Shown: positions 1 to 7,787, numbered from the stretch's first letter. The stretch: DNA of 10,803 nucleotides from Deltaproteobacteria bacterium (GCA_002716165.1 PAZT01000016.1:11061-21863); one strand, 5' to 3'. Made by a program: numbers and translations. The notes: generated from the letters alone by a model not told the origin.

Positions 1-246
1 CAAAATAATGGTTTATCTGGAAGAGGAGAAACTCTATTAAATGAATCAAGTATTCGAGATTTATTCCAAGAAGAATTATCAATTTATGGAAAAAATTTCA
101 AAAGTTTTGAACATCCTGAAAACTTTGCCCTTCTTTCGGAAGAATGGAGTATTGAAAACGGTTTGTTAACTCCAACTTTAAAGCTTAAAAGGGATACAGT
201 AGAAAAAAAGTTTAAGGATCAAATTGAAAGCCTTTATTCAGAATGA
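1..246 (+). CDS. AMP-forming long-chain acyl-CoA synthetase, C-terminal fragment (5' end outside window)
   Basis: The reading frame is open from the first base and ends at TGA 244-246, leaving about 81 residues of a longer protein. The fragment contains FALLSEEWSIENGLLTPTLKLKR, shown here as two pieces: FALLSEEWSIEN and GLLTPTLKLKR. The second matches the conserved C-terminal 'G-x-L-T-P-T-x-K-x-(K/R)-R' element of long-chain fatty-acid-CoA ligases. Its lysine lies in the mobile C-terminal subdomain that completes the adenylation/thioesterification site. The rest, ending in DQIESLYSE, also fits the family's usual ending. The AMP-binding core lies upstream and cannot be seen, so substrate specificity cannot be judged. 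By inference it activates fatty acids to acyl-CoA. A candidate promoter lies between this gene and lolD, so the two need not share an operon. Other ANL-family ligases cannot be excluded. Confidence 0.66.
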   Translation, partial: QNNGLSGRGETLLNESSIRDLFQEELSIYGKNFKSFEHPENFALLSEEWSIENGLLTPTLKLKRDTVEKKFKDQIESLYSE

Positions 247-252
247 TGAGAA

Positions 253-281
253 TTATGATATTTTTTTAACTTAAATATAAT
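253..281 (+). promoter_or_regulatory. Candidate sigma70-type promoter for lolD-bamA
   Basis: A perfect -10 hexamer TATAAT lies at 276-281. Seventeen bases upstream is TTATGA (253-258), which matches 3 of 6 positions of the -35 consensus. The site is in the 74-base gap after the acyl-CoA synthetase and would give a leader of about 30 bases before lolD. The gap is very AT-rich, so a TATAAT could arise by chance. The call rests on the perfect -10, the correct spacing and the position. Confidence 0.45.
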
Positions 282-320
282 TTTCTGTTTTTTAATTTAA
301 CTTTAGGCTTTACTAGTTTA

Positions 321-1004
321 ATGCAAATTGAAGTCTCTAATTTACATAAGAGCTATTACGATGGAGAAGGGCGTAAACTTCATATTTTAAAGGGGTTGGA
401 TATTGAAGTAAATTCAGGCTCTACTGTTGCAATTGTTGGAGCGTCAGGTACAGGCAAAAGTACATTCCTGCATACACTTGGAACTCTTGAAAGCATTGAC
501 GAAGGTAACTTATATATTGATGGAAAGAACCTAACAGATTTTTCACGCAATCAGGCTGCTAAATTTAGGAATGAGTCTATTGGCTTTATCTTCCAGTTTC
601 ATCAACTATTAAATGATTTTAACTCTCTTGAAAATGTAATGATTCCTAGTTTGATTCATGGAGATACCGTGGAACTTGTGAAAAAAACAGCATTCGATCT
701 GCTAAAAAAAGTTGGTTTGTCTGAGCGGGCATTTCATAAACCATCACAGCTTTCCGGAGGAGAACAGCAGCGTGTTGCTATAGCTCGAGCACTTATAAAT
801 AAACCAAGAATTGTTTTAGCTGATGAACCTACTGGTAATCTTGATAAAGAAACAGGTGAACAAGTGATGGATATTCTGCTTCGACTAAACAAAGAAAATA
901 AAACAACATTTATAATGATTACCCACAACCCTTCACTTGCATATAAAATGCAGTTTCAGTATCGCATGGAAAATGGACAATTACATATGATTGCGAAAAA
1001 ATAA
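321..1004 (+). CDS. lolD: LolD-type ABC transporter ATP-binding protein
   Basis: This is the ATPase subunit expected to power LolCDE, which extracts outer-membrane lipoproteins from the inner membrane and hands them to LolA. The 227 residues match the family's usual length. Visible motifs are Walker A GASGTGKST (40-48), the Q-loop within FQFHQLL (91-97), the signature LSGGEQQR (144-151), Walker B IVLADEP (164-170, catalytic Glu169) and the switch His202 in ITHNPSLA. The FQFHxLLxxFxxLENV stretch is typical of LolD and separates it from the related MacB and FtsE ATPases. The ATG at 321 leads directly into the usual N-terminal strand and has no clear Shine-Dalgarno sequence. The permeases lolC/lolE are not in the window. 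bamA follows after 52 bases, so the two are probably co-transcribed as an envelope-assembly unit. A MacB-like or other efflux ATPase is the main alternative. Confidence 0.85.
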   Translation: MQIEVSNLHKSYYDGEGRKLHILKGLDIEVNSGSTVAIVGASGTGKSTFLHTLGTLESIDEGNLYIDGKNLTDFSRNQAAKFRNESIGFIFQFHQLLNDFNSLENVMIPSLIHGDTVELVKKTAFDLLKKVGLSERAFHKPSQLSGGEQQRVAIARALINKPRIVLADEPTGNLDKETGEQVMDILLRLNKENKTTFIMITHNPSLAYKMQFQYRMENGQLHMIAKK

Positions 1005-1056
1005 GTTTTCCTCAAAAACTTACTAATTAGCCCCTAAAATATACCTTTATTCCTTA

Positions 1057-3540
1057 ATGAACTCCCCGTTTTCAGTTTTTCGTTTTTTAGCGATAATTGC
1101 TTTTTTGGGGGTAATTTACTCTGATATTTTCATAACTAGTATTAAAGCGCAACAGTTAGAAACAACTGACAGAAGTTCCCAAATTTCTGAAATTGAAATA
1201 AAAGGCACTTCTGATCTTGAATCATCACAAATTATTTTTTTAATTGAGAGCCAAGTAGGAGAACCTCTAGACCGCAAAATGATTCGAAGGGACATACATT
1301 CAATTTACGAAATGAATCTGTTTGAAGACGTAACTGCAGAAGTGGAATTTAAGGATGAAAATGATTCTGGTCTGAAAGGATATATACTACGTTTTTTAGT
1401 GAGGGAGAGACCACGTCTAGCTGAAATAAAATTCGAAGGAATTTTGCTGCTCGAGCGTACTGAGATTGAGGATAAAATGACTCTTGCTCAGTACGACCCA
1501 TTTGACCAAGAAAAAATTAATTTAAATAAACAGATTATTCTTGAACATTATAGAAGTGAAGGTTATCCAAGAGTGAAAGTCAATAGCAGAATTGAAACCA
1601 TTGATAAGAAGGATAAAACTGAAGGAAAGAGGTTTAGAGTAATTTTTGAAATTGAAGAAAAGCCTCGTGTATATCTTTCTGATATATATATTTCAGGTAC
1701 TAAGTTTTACTCTGAACTAGACATCAAAAGATTCATTCTGAGTTCTGAAATAGATTGTGTCTCATGGGCAAATCAATCTGGGCTTTTCAGGGAGGAAATG
1801 ATAAACCAGGATCTCTCAATGATTAGCCAGAATTATTTGAAAAATGGATACATTAAAGTTTTTATTGAAAAACCTGACATTACACTTATACATAATCCTG
1901 ATTATAGTCGTGTTGATGTGAGACTGAATATCTCTGAGGGTAATCAATATTTTACTGGAAAGATTGATGTATCTGGTGATTTGCTTGGTAACAAAAACAA
2001 ATTATTAGAAAAATTACTTCTGGAAGAGGGGGAAATCTATAATCCTTTCCTACAAAACAGGGATCGTTCTGCATTGAGTGAAATATATTATGAGCAGGGT
2101 TACGCTTTTGTCAGAGTTATTCCTAAAACAAAAATCCACGAAGATTCAAAAACTGTAGACATAGACTACAATATTGAAAAAGGGGAGAAAGCATATATTG
2201 GTCGCTTGGAGATAGCCGGGAATGTAGAGACTAGAGATCATGTTATAAGACGTGAGTTTGAATTGCAGGAAGAAGAATTGTTTAACGGGAAAAAACTTCG
2301 TCTTAGTCAGGAAAATCTAAACCGACTTGGCTTTTTTCAGTCAGGGGTTGTTTTAGAGCGTTCCGCCCGTCAACAGGAAGATAATATGCTGGATATTCTT
2401 GCCCGTCTTAAGGAGTCACAGACCGGCACTTTTCAGGCACAGATTGGTTACAGTGACTTTTCGGGGTTTACTGGTGGACTTACTCTTTCCAAAGGAAACT
2501 TATTCGGTACAGGCAGGACATTAAGACTTAGTGCTCAGTTTGCTGAGCAGAGTGTTCAGAGGAAATTTGACATAACAATAATTGATCCAAGACTTTTAGA
2601 TACACATTTTTCAGGTTCCATATTTGGTTCAAGAAGTAATGTGCAGGATTCAACTGAATTTGAACGAGGAGTTATCACAGAAAACAGTTACGGCTTTAGC
2701 CTGGGTACTCCTTTATATTTTCGTGATTTACGATTTTCAACGCAAATAAGCTCTCTAGACAGAATTTTTACTGACTCGGGAGATGATCTTTATAAACGAT
2801 CGGTTGCACCTGCAATTACCTTTAATTCAGTCAATCATCCTATCTTCCCAAGTTCAGGAATAAAGACATCTTTTAGTTTAATCCAAACTGGAACTCCATT
2901 TGGTGGTAATATACAATTAAGAGAATACAGGTTAAACTACCAGCAATTTTGGTCATTAAATTTAGCAAATACCCTAATTTTAATGGCAAAAGGTCGCTGG
3001 GGACTTTTACAGGAACAGGGGAATTCACCTATTCCATCTGAAGACAGATACCGGATTGGAGGAATTGACTCGGTTAGGGGACACTACTATTACAATATTT
3101 CTGGACCATTTGGTACAAGTGAACAATTGCGTTACCGACAATATAGAATTATTACTGATGAACTTGGATATCAACAAACAAAAACCTATGACAGTAGAAC
3201 TACAGATTTGAATTCGAATGAACTTCAGGAATTGAAAAGCGGTGGCATTTCAGAAAGGGTATTTAATCTTGAATTACTGTTCCCGTTCAGTCAAGATGAG
3301 AATAGTTTTGTAAGAGGTCTTGTATTTTTTGATGCTGGTAACGTAAATTCTGAATCTAAGCAATATAAGCTGCTTGGTGAGGAAGAACCTGATTTTTTTG
3401 ATCTTCGGAAAAGTTCAGGGTTTGGAGTCCGCGTAATTACACCTATGGGAGTGCTTCGCTTCGAATATGGAATGAAATTAGATAAACGTTCTCATGAAAC
3501 TCCAGACCGGTTTGAATTCACTGTAAGCGGATTATTTTAA
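1057..3540 (+). CDS. bamA: Outer-membrane protein assembly factor BamA (Omp85)
   Basis: BamA is the core of the BAM complex, which folds beta-barrel proteins into the outer membrane. The 827 residues are close to the usual size. A signal peptide covers roughly 1-31 (hydrophobic FLAIIAFLGVI, likely cleavage after IKA). Five POTRA domains can be placed at about 43-117, 118-203, 204-296, 297-377 and 378-452. The fifth has the typical IAGNVETRDHVIRREF start and RLGFF end. The barrel covers 453-827 and opens with the conserved TGTFQAQIGYSD segment. The loop-6 motif appears as DSVRGH (671-676), where VRGF or VRGY is common. The C-terminus FEFTVSGLF ends in the aromatic residue expected of a barrel's last strand. 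The gene follows lolD, but the skp-lpxD-fabZ genes often found after bamA are absent and proA comes next. TamA is the alternative Omp85 protein, but five POTRA domains favour BamA. Confidence 0.93.
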   Translation: MNSPFSVFRFLAIIAFLGVIYSDIFITSIKAQQLETTDRSSQISEIEIKGTSDLESSQIIFLIESQVGEPLDRKMIRRDIHSIYEMNLFEDVTAEVEFKDENDSGLKGYILRFLVRERPRLAEIKFEGILLLERTEIEDKMTLAQYDPFDQEKINLNKQIILEHYRSEGYPRVKVNSRIETIDKKDKTEGKRFRVIFEIEEKPRVYLSDIYISGTKFYSELDIKRFILSSEIDCVSWANQSGLFREEMINQDLSMISQNYLKNGYIKVFIEKPDITLIHNPDYSRVDVRLNISEGNQYFTGKIDVSGDLLGNKNKLLEKLLLEEGEIYNPFLQNRDRSALSEIYYEQGYAFVRVIPKTKIHEDSKTVDIDYNIEKGEKAYIGRLEIAGNVETRDHVIRREFELQEEELFNGKKLRLSQENLNRLGFFQSGVVLERSARQQEDNMLDILARLKESQTGTFQAQIGYSDFSGFTGGLTLSKGNLFGTGRTLRLSAQFAEQSVQRKFDITIIDPRLLDTHFSGSIFGSRSNVQDSTEFERGVITENSYGFSLGTPLYFRDLRFSTQISSLDRIFTDSGDDLYKRSVAPAITFNSVNHPIFPSSGIKTSFSLIQTGTPFGGNIQLREYRLNYQQFWSLNLANTLILMAKGRWGLLQEQGNSPIPSEDRYRIGGIDSVRGHYYYNISGPFGTSEQLRYRQYRIITDELGYQQTKTYDSRTTDLNSNELQELKSGGISERVFNLELLFPFSQDENSFVRGLVFFDAGNVNSESKQYKLLGEEEPDFFDLRKSSGFGVRVITPMGVLRFEYGMKLDKRSHETPDRFEFTVSGLF

Positions 3541-3586
3541 TATTTTCAAAAAATTTTATATCTGAATTTCTTTCAATTTCAACAAG

Positions 3587-4918
3587 ATGGATAATATAAA
3601 TATTTCACAGTCTATGCAGCAGTATGTGAAACAAGCCCGAGATGCCAGTCTTGCTTTGGCAAATATTGATAATTCAGATAAAAATAGAATTCTGCATGAA
3701 ATGGCAGAAACATTACGTTCGAATTCTGATGAGATTTTGGTTGAAAATAAAAAAGATATGAATATTGCTAATAAAATGTTAGAAAGGGGCGAACTATCTC
3801 ACAGTGCATGCAATCGAGTGATTCTTAACCAAATCAAAATTGATCAGATGGCCCAAAATTGTGAAAGTGTTGCTGCCCTGCCGGATCCTACTGGAAAAAT
3901 GGTAAAAGCAACCCGTCTGGACGATGGACTTGATCTTCACTGTGTTTCATGTCCTATCGGAGTCATAATGGTGATCTTTGAATCACGTCCAGATGTAGTT
4001 GTTCAGATTTCTGCTCTTACCATCAAATCAGGGAATGCAGTGATTCTGAAAGGAGGCAAAGAAGCCCAAAATACAAATCGTTTTTTGGCAGGACTAATTC
4101 GAAAGACCTTGGCAAAAAGTGTTTCATTTCCTGAAAATGCTATCATTTTAGTTGAAACTCGCGATGAGGTGACTGAGTTGGTAAAAATACGTTCTGGCAT
4201 TGATTTAATTATACCCAGAGGCAGTAATGAATTAGTCAGGCATATACAGGAAAACGCTCGAGTTCCAGTACTTGGCCATGGTGATGGAATTTGTCATATA
4301 TATATAAACGATGATGCTGATCAAGAAAAAAGCCTAGATGTATCACTGGATGCAAAACTTGATTACCCTGCTGTCTGTAATGCTCTAGAAACCTTACTTG
4401 TTCATCACAAATTTCCGAATAGTTGGCTTTCGAACATATTAATTAAAATGCAGAATGCTGGTGTAGAATTAAGGGTTTGCCCCGAAACAAAGAAACGTCT
4501 GGAATCATTTCCTGATTTAAATTTATCTCCAGCAAAAGATTTAGACTGGGAAACTGAATATGTGGATTTAATCCTTTCTATAAAAACTGTCAAATCTGCG
4601 GAAGAAGCAGTAGAACATATCAGCCACTTTGGATCAAAACATACGGAAGCAATTATTACTGAGAATGAAGAATTAGCAGAGTGGTTTTTGAAAACTGTTG
4701 ATGCAGCAGGAGTATTCTGGAACGCCTCAACCCGTTTTGCTGATGGTTTTCGTTATGGCTTGGGAGCAGAAGTAGTCGTTAGTGCAGGAAAAACTCATGC
4801 CCGCGGTCCTGTTGGACTTGAGGGGCTTGTAATTTACAAATACAAATTATATGGTAATGGCCATGTTGCTGGGAATTACAGTAATGGGAAAAAGAGTTTT
4901 ATACATAAGGAAATTTAA
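3587..4918 (+). CDS. proA: Gamma-glutamyl phosphate reductase (glutamate-5-semialdehyde dehydrogenase)
   Basis: The enzyme reduces gamma-glutamyl phosphate with NADPH to glutamate-5-semialdehyde, the second step of proline synthesis in the cytoplasm. Key features are the catalytic Cys264 in YPAVCNALETLLVH, the IIPRGSNELV segment (208-217), GHGDGICHIYIN (230-241), NASTRFADGF (379-388) and the C-terminal GLGAEVVVSAGKTHARGP (391-408). The protein has 443 residues, somewhat longer than the roughly 417 of E. coli ProA. Several motifs (PVLGHGDGICH, the DAKLDYPAVCNALETLLVH region, and a YGNGHV-type tail) remind me more of the reductase domain of eukaryotic P5CS than of the E. coli enzyme. No kinase (ProB) domain is fused and no proB lies nearby. 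The ATG at 3587 has no Shine-Dalgarno sequence. It sits 46 bases after bamA and 46 before the TerB-like gene. Confidence 0.95.
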   Translation: MDNINISQSMQQYVKQARDASLALANIDNSDKNRILHEMAETLRSNSDEILVENKKDMNIANKMLERGELSHSACNRVILNQIKIDQMAQNCESVAALPDPTGKMVKATRLDDGLDLHCVSCPIGVIMVIFESRPDVVVQISALTIKSGNAVILKGGKEAQNTNRFLAGLIRKTLAKSVSFPENAIILVETRDEVTELVKIRSGIDLIIPRGSNELVRHIQENARVPVLGHGDGICHIYINDDADQEKSLDVSLDAKLDYPAVCNALETLLVHHKFPNSWLSNILIKMQNAGVELRVCPETKKRLESFPDLNLSPAKDLDWETEYVDLILSIKTVKSAEEAVEHISHFGSKHTEAIITENEELAEWFLKTVDAAGVFWNASTRFADGFRYGLGAEVVVSAGKTHARGPVGLEGLVIYKYKLYGNGHVAGNYSNGKKSFIHKEI

Positions 4919-4964
4919 TATTAAAATTAATTTTATAGGTTTTTTTAGCTAAAATTAGTCTTTA

Positions 4965-5450
4965 ATGTATAAATTACATTTAGATCGAGAGTTATCAAAA
5001 GATGTTTTTATAAGTTCTTCAAAAGAAACAATAGAGTGGGTTGTAAACGCAATTGCAAACATTGTTGTTGCTGACGGAGTAATTGAAAAACATGAGTTTG
5101 TAGCACTACAGGAGGCTATTGGGCTTCTTCAAAATAAAGAAGAAATTCATGCTTTGTTGGATAGAGTGAAAAAAAAGGAAATAATAGAGATTAGGGCCAT
5201 AAAAATAAACGATGAGTTGGCTATAAAAGTATTCTTTTACTTGGCTGCTATTGCGGTAATTGATGGAGAACTTAAAAAAAGTGAAGCAGAAATGCTAAAA
5301 AAATGTGGAAAGTGTATGGGACTGGAGGATGATTTAGTTAAAGCAGTAATTCAGTGGACTTTAAAACAAATGGAAATAAACCGCAAATTAAAAGAAGATT
5401 TAAAACACAGTAATAGTTTTCGCTCGCGGATAATTGATAGTATCATATGA
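4965..5450 (+). CDS. TerB-like small protein with duplicated DG-containing helical motif
   Basis: This 161-residue protein is soluble by appearance, with no signal peptide or membrane segment. It contains two similar halves: ANIVVADGVIEKHEF (31-45) and AAIAVIDGELKKSEA (94-108). Each has a short hydrophobic helix, then an Asp-Gly pair, then acidic residues spaced as in TerB-type (tellurite-resistance/DUF533-like) all-helical domains, where acidic residues can bind metal. A basic, helical tail follows (about 128-150). The biological role of stand-alone TerB-like proteins is generally unclear, and no other ter gene (terA, C, D, E, Z) is present, so tellurite resistance should not be assumed. It lies 46 bases downstream of proA on the same strand, with a 127-base gap to the outer-membrane gene. 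Family membership is inferred from the motif pattern only. Confidence 0.6.
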   Translation: MYKLHLDRELSKDVFISSSKETIEWVVNAIANIVVADGVIEKHEFVALQEAIGLLQNKEEIHALLDRVKKKEIIEIRAIKINDELAIKVFFYLAAIAVIDGELKKSEAEMLKKCGKCMGLEDDLVKAVIQWTLKQMEINRKLKEDLKHSNSFRSRIIDSII

Positions 5451-5458
5451 GGTATAAA

Positions 5459-5485
5459 TTGAAACTTTTCAATATTAAATATACT
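5459..5485 (+). promoter_or_regulatory. Candidate promoter with palindrome upstream of the outer-membrane protein gene
   Basis: TTGAAA (5459-5464, 5 of 6 to the -35 consensus) and TATACT (5480-5485, 5 of 6 to the -10) are separated by 15 bases, which is slightly short. The -35 hexamer is the left arm of a perfect 14-base palindrome-with-spacer, TTGAAA-CT-TTTCAA (5459-5472), which could be an operator. The predicted leader is about 85 bases. It contains a small CTGC/GCAG hairpin (5484-5495) and a 6-base inverted repeat, ATTCTT/AAGAAT (5499-5516). Neither hairpin is followed by a T run, so I do not call a terminator. Confidence 0.38.
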
Positions 5486-5577
5486 GCTTTTGCAGGATAT
5501 TCTTTAAATTAAGAATTTATCTATTCCCCGGGTTTCCAATCAAAATAACTAACAATCTTACAAATTTTCAGTATTAT

Positions 5578-7158
5578 ATGCCTCCCAGTTTTCGGATTTA
5601 TGTAATCCGACTAGGTTCAATCATTACAGCCTTAATCTTGATGTTTCTTTTAGCAGACGTTCATTTTACGTATGCTCAGGCTAATTTTATACCCTTGGAA
5701 AGAGGAGATGTTTCTGAACGCGAAGAACATCTAACATTTTCTCCAGGTTTAAAACTCTCAGGGGAATATAGACTTAGAACATCAAAGATTCATTCAGAGT
5801 CTTTACCTGAATCTCGATCAGAAACCAATTCGCCTGAAGAATTTGCTTTTGACCAAGACCTACGTATTCATCTGCGTTCAACTATTCACAAAGTAATTTC
5901 CTTAAACCTTGAAATTGCAACCAATCAAGAACCAATTTATCAATCAGATATTAGAGAATCTAGAACTTCACGTATAACTGGATCTGAATCACAAGCAGCA
6001 AATCTAACAGCAAGACAATCGTATTTGGAATTAAACAGAAATCCTAATGAAAAAACAAAATTAGGTAAACATGCCATTAACATAGGTGATCGTAGGGGTA
6101 AAGTCTTCTCAGGAATTCTCAGTGGCTTTTCGCAGCGCTGTAAAGCAGGAACTTGGTGTTATGAAATTGGGGCTATGAAGCTCTCCACTGCAGATGCTGA
6201 CTGGCTTTATTTCTTTTCTTTGGATTACCCATTCTGGCATGAAGTAGATTCACAAGGAGAAATTATTGATTCCCTACGGTTTGAATTATTTCGTATAAAA
6301 TATACTGAACATGATGTCCCCTTAGGACTCAACAATGTGCCTGGTACACGCATTTCTGATAGTTCTATAGCAAGTCTTGAAACTAATGGTTTCCAATCAG
6401 GAAGCAGTTGCAGTTCAATTCTCAATGATTATACATTGAATTCTGATTGCAAACCGATTTACTACAATGCTCATGAGCAAGAATATTTTGGAATGCGAAT
6501 AAATTGGGAGACACCTACTTGGCTTGTTTACGCTGATATTATTTCTAATCAGGGCAATAGAAATTATTTCCTCTATAATGATAGGCATAATCTTGAGTCT
6601 AGAAATATTTCCGGCGGAGCAGCCGAATTTCAAATCAGCTGGAAAAGAGATGGAAATCAATTTACATTTATCACCATGATAGCACAGGGAGATAATCAGT
6701 TAGATGACAGCAGCAGAGATGGTTCTAATTACAAACGAAATCTTGAAGGATATTTTGAAATTGTACCTGGCGCTTACCAAGGTACACAGTTTTACTTCAA
6801 CGGAGGCAGTCCTGAACTTAATAGCGGCACAGGACTAGGACACTCCATAAACAATACGCAAATGAACGGACTTCGCTACCGTTATAACATTCCCGAAACA
6901 ACTTCTGTGTATCGTTTTGGACTGTATCAACTAAAACGCCTCAAGCCAGTAATTGACCTACTTGGGAACAAATCAACCATGATTGGAAATGAATGGGATA
7001 ATACATTCACTATGAAGATAATAAACCATGCTGAACTGGACCTTGATATTAATGCATTCGCTCCTTCTGAAGCGTTCAGTTATAATGACCACAGCGCTTC
7101 AACCGGAGAGAAAAATCTGATCTTTCATTTTGCAGGTAGACTTACTTACTCATTTTGA
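5578..7158 (+). CDS. Putative outer-membrane beta-barrel porin (alginate-export-like)
   Basis: A 526-residue exported protein. The N-terminus has a basic start (FRIYVIRLG), a hydrophobic core (about 12-27) and a probable cleavage site near YAQA (32-35). The remainder is rich in alternating hydrophobic/polar strands such as LKLSGEYRLRTSK (58-70), FDQDLRIHLRSTI (91-103) and TARQSYLELN (144-153). It ends FHFAGRLTYSF, with the terminal Phe expected of a BAM substrate. The strand pattern and segments such as KLGKHAINIGDRRG (161-174) resemble the alginate-export/porin group, but the match is general and the substrate is unknown. Two close cysteine pairs, Cys188/Cys194 and Cys278/Cys291, are unusual for a porin and could form loop disulfides in the periplasm-derived fold. 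The ATG at 5578 has no Shine-Dalgarno sequence. The gene is 127 bases after the TerB-like gene and 30 before hisB. Confidence 0.62.
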   Translation: MPPSFRIYVIRLGSIITALILMFLLADVHFTYAQANFIPLERGDVSEREEHLTFSPGLKLSGEYRLRTSKIHSESLPESRSETNSPEEFAFDQDLRIHLRSTIHKVISLNLEIATNQEPIYQSDIRESRTSRITGSESQAANLTARQSYLELNRNPNEKTKLGKHAINIGDRRGKVFSGILSGFSQRCKAGTWCYEIGAMKLSTADADWLYFFSLDYPFWHEVDSQGEIIDSLRFELFRIKYTEHDVPLGLNNVPGTRISDSSIASLETNGFQSGSSCSSILNDYTLNSDCKPIYYNAHEQEYFGMRINWETPTWLVYADIISNQGNRNYFLYNDRHNLESRNISGGAAEFQISWKRDGNQFTFITMIAQGDNQLDDSSRDGSNYKRNLEGYFEIVPGAYQGTQFYFNGGSPELNSGTGLGHSINNTQMNGLRYRYNIPETTSVYRFGLYQLKRLKPVIDLLGNKSTMIGNEWDNTFTMKIINHAELDLDINAFAPSEAFSYNDHSASTGEKNLIFHFAGRLTYSF

Positions 7159-7179
7159 TTTCTCATTTTTAAATCAAGA

Positions 7180-7185
7180 AGGTGA
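7180..7185 (+). promoter_or_regulatory. Shine-Dalgarno site of hisB
   Basis: AGGTGA at 7180-7185, within AAGAAGGTGA, is complementary to the usual anti-Shine-Dalgarno end of 16S rRNA. It stands 3 bases before the hisB ATG at 7189. It is the only clear ribosome-binding site found at any start codon in the window, and it fixes the hisB start. Confidence 0.7.
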
Positions 7186-7188
7186 TTT

Positions 7189-7782
7189 ATGAAACAAAAA
7201 AGAATTACAAAGATTGAACGAATAACCAGTGAAACTAAAGTAAAGTTAGAACTTAACCTTGATGGTTCGGGAAAATCAGATGTAAAAACTGGAATTGGAT
7301 TTCTTGATCATATGCTAGATTTATGGACTTTTCATGGTTTATTTAATTTGAAATTAATTTGCAATGGTGATCTAGGAGTTGATGCCCATCATACAACTGA
7401 AGATATAGCCCTAGCTCTTGGAAGTGCGCTTGAGAATGCAATAGGTGAAAAAAAAAGAATTGTTCGATACGGTTTTTCCTATGTCCCAATGGACGAGGCT
7501 CTTCTGAGGGTTGCACTTGATTTGTCTGGCAGACCTGAATTTGTTTTTTCTGGAAAATTTTTACATGCATCTATAGGTAATCTGGACACTCAGATGATCA
7601 GGCATTTTTTTAAATCATTCGCTATGACTTCTAAGATGACGCTGCATATGTCAATTCTTTATGGAATAAACGATCATCACAAATGTGAAGGGCTTTTTAA
7701 GGCATTTGGAAAAGCTTTAAGGCAGGCTGTTGAAATTGATCCCCGTCGTAGTGGAGTAGCATCAACCAAAGGAATTCTCTGA
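7189..7782 (+). CDS. hisB: Imidazoleglycerol-phosphate dehydratase
   Basis: HisB dehydrates imidazoleglycerol phosphate to imidazoleacetol phosphate, the sixth step of histidine synthesis. At 197 residues it is the monofunctional form, lacking the N-terminal histidinol-phosphatase domain of the E. coli enzyme. Motifs include FLDHM (38-42), the metal-binding DAHHTTED (65-72), MDEALLRVALDLSGRP (101-116) and the second metal-binding segment NDHHKCEGLFKAF (161-173). The C-terminus GVASTKGIL is typical of the family. The start is supported by a good Shine-Dalgarno sequence. The gene contains a run of nine A at 7448-7456 (Gly-Glu-Lys-Lys-Arg). It lies 30 bases after the porin gene and only 5 before hisH, so hisB and hisH are probably translated from one message. 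Confidence 0.96.
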   Translation: MKQKRITKIERITSETKVKLELNLDGSGKSDVKTGIGFLDHMLDLWTFHGLFNLKLICNGDLGVDAHHTTEDIALALGSALENAIGEKKRIVRYGFSYVPMDEALLRVALDLSGRPEFVFSGKFLHASIGNLDTQMIRHFFKSFAMTSKMTLHMSILYGINDHHKCEGLFKAFGKALRQAVEIDPRRSGVASTKGIL

Positions 7783-7787
7783 TTCCA

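Noticed and set aside
1003..1021. AAGTTTT-CCTCA-AAAACTT hairpin at the lolD stop codon as a terminator
   Set aside because: The 7-base stem has a single G-C pair type at its base and no T run after it. A terminator here would also split lolD from bamA, which are likely co-transcribed.
3541..3586. Promoter between bamA and proA
   Set aside because: The 46 bases are AT-rich but hold no hexamer pair with acceptable match and spacing.
4965..5450. Tellurite-resistance gene
   Set aside because: Only a general TerB-like motif pattern is visible. Without terA, C, D, E or Z nearby, a resistance function is not supported.
5523..5532. CCCCGGG palindrome before the porin gene as an operator
   Set aside because: It is only a six-base restriction-type palindrome in isolation, with no flanking symmetry, and it lies downstream of the candidate promoter.
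6225..6660. Two antisense open frames (66 and 81 residues) opposite the porin gene
   Set aside because: Both are fully contained in a well-supported coding sequence on the other strand and have no recognisable domain. They look like chance frames.
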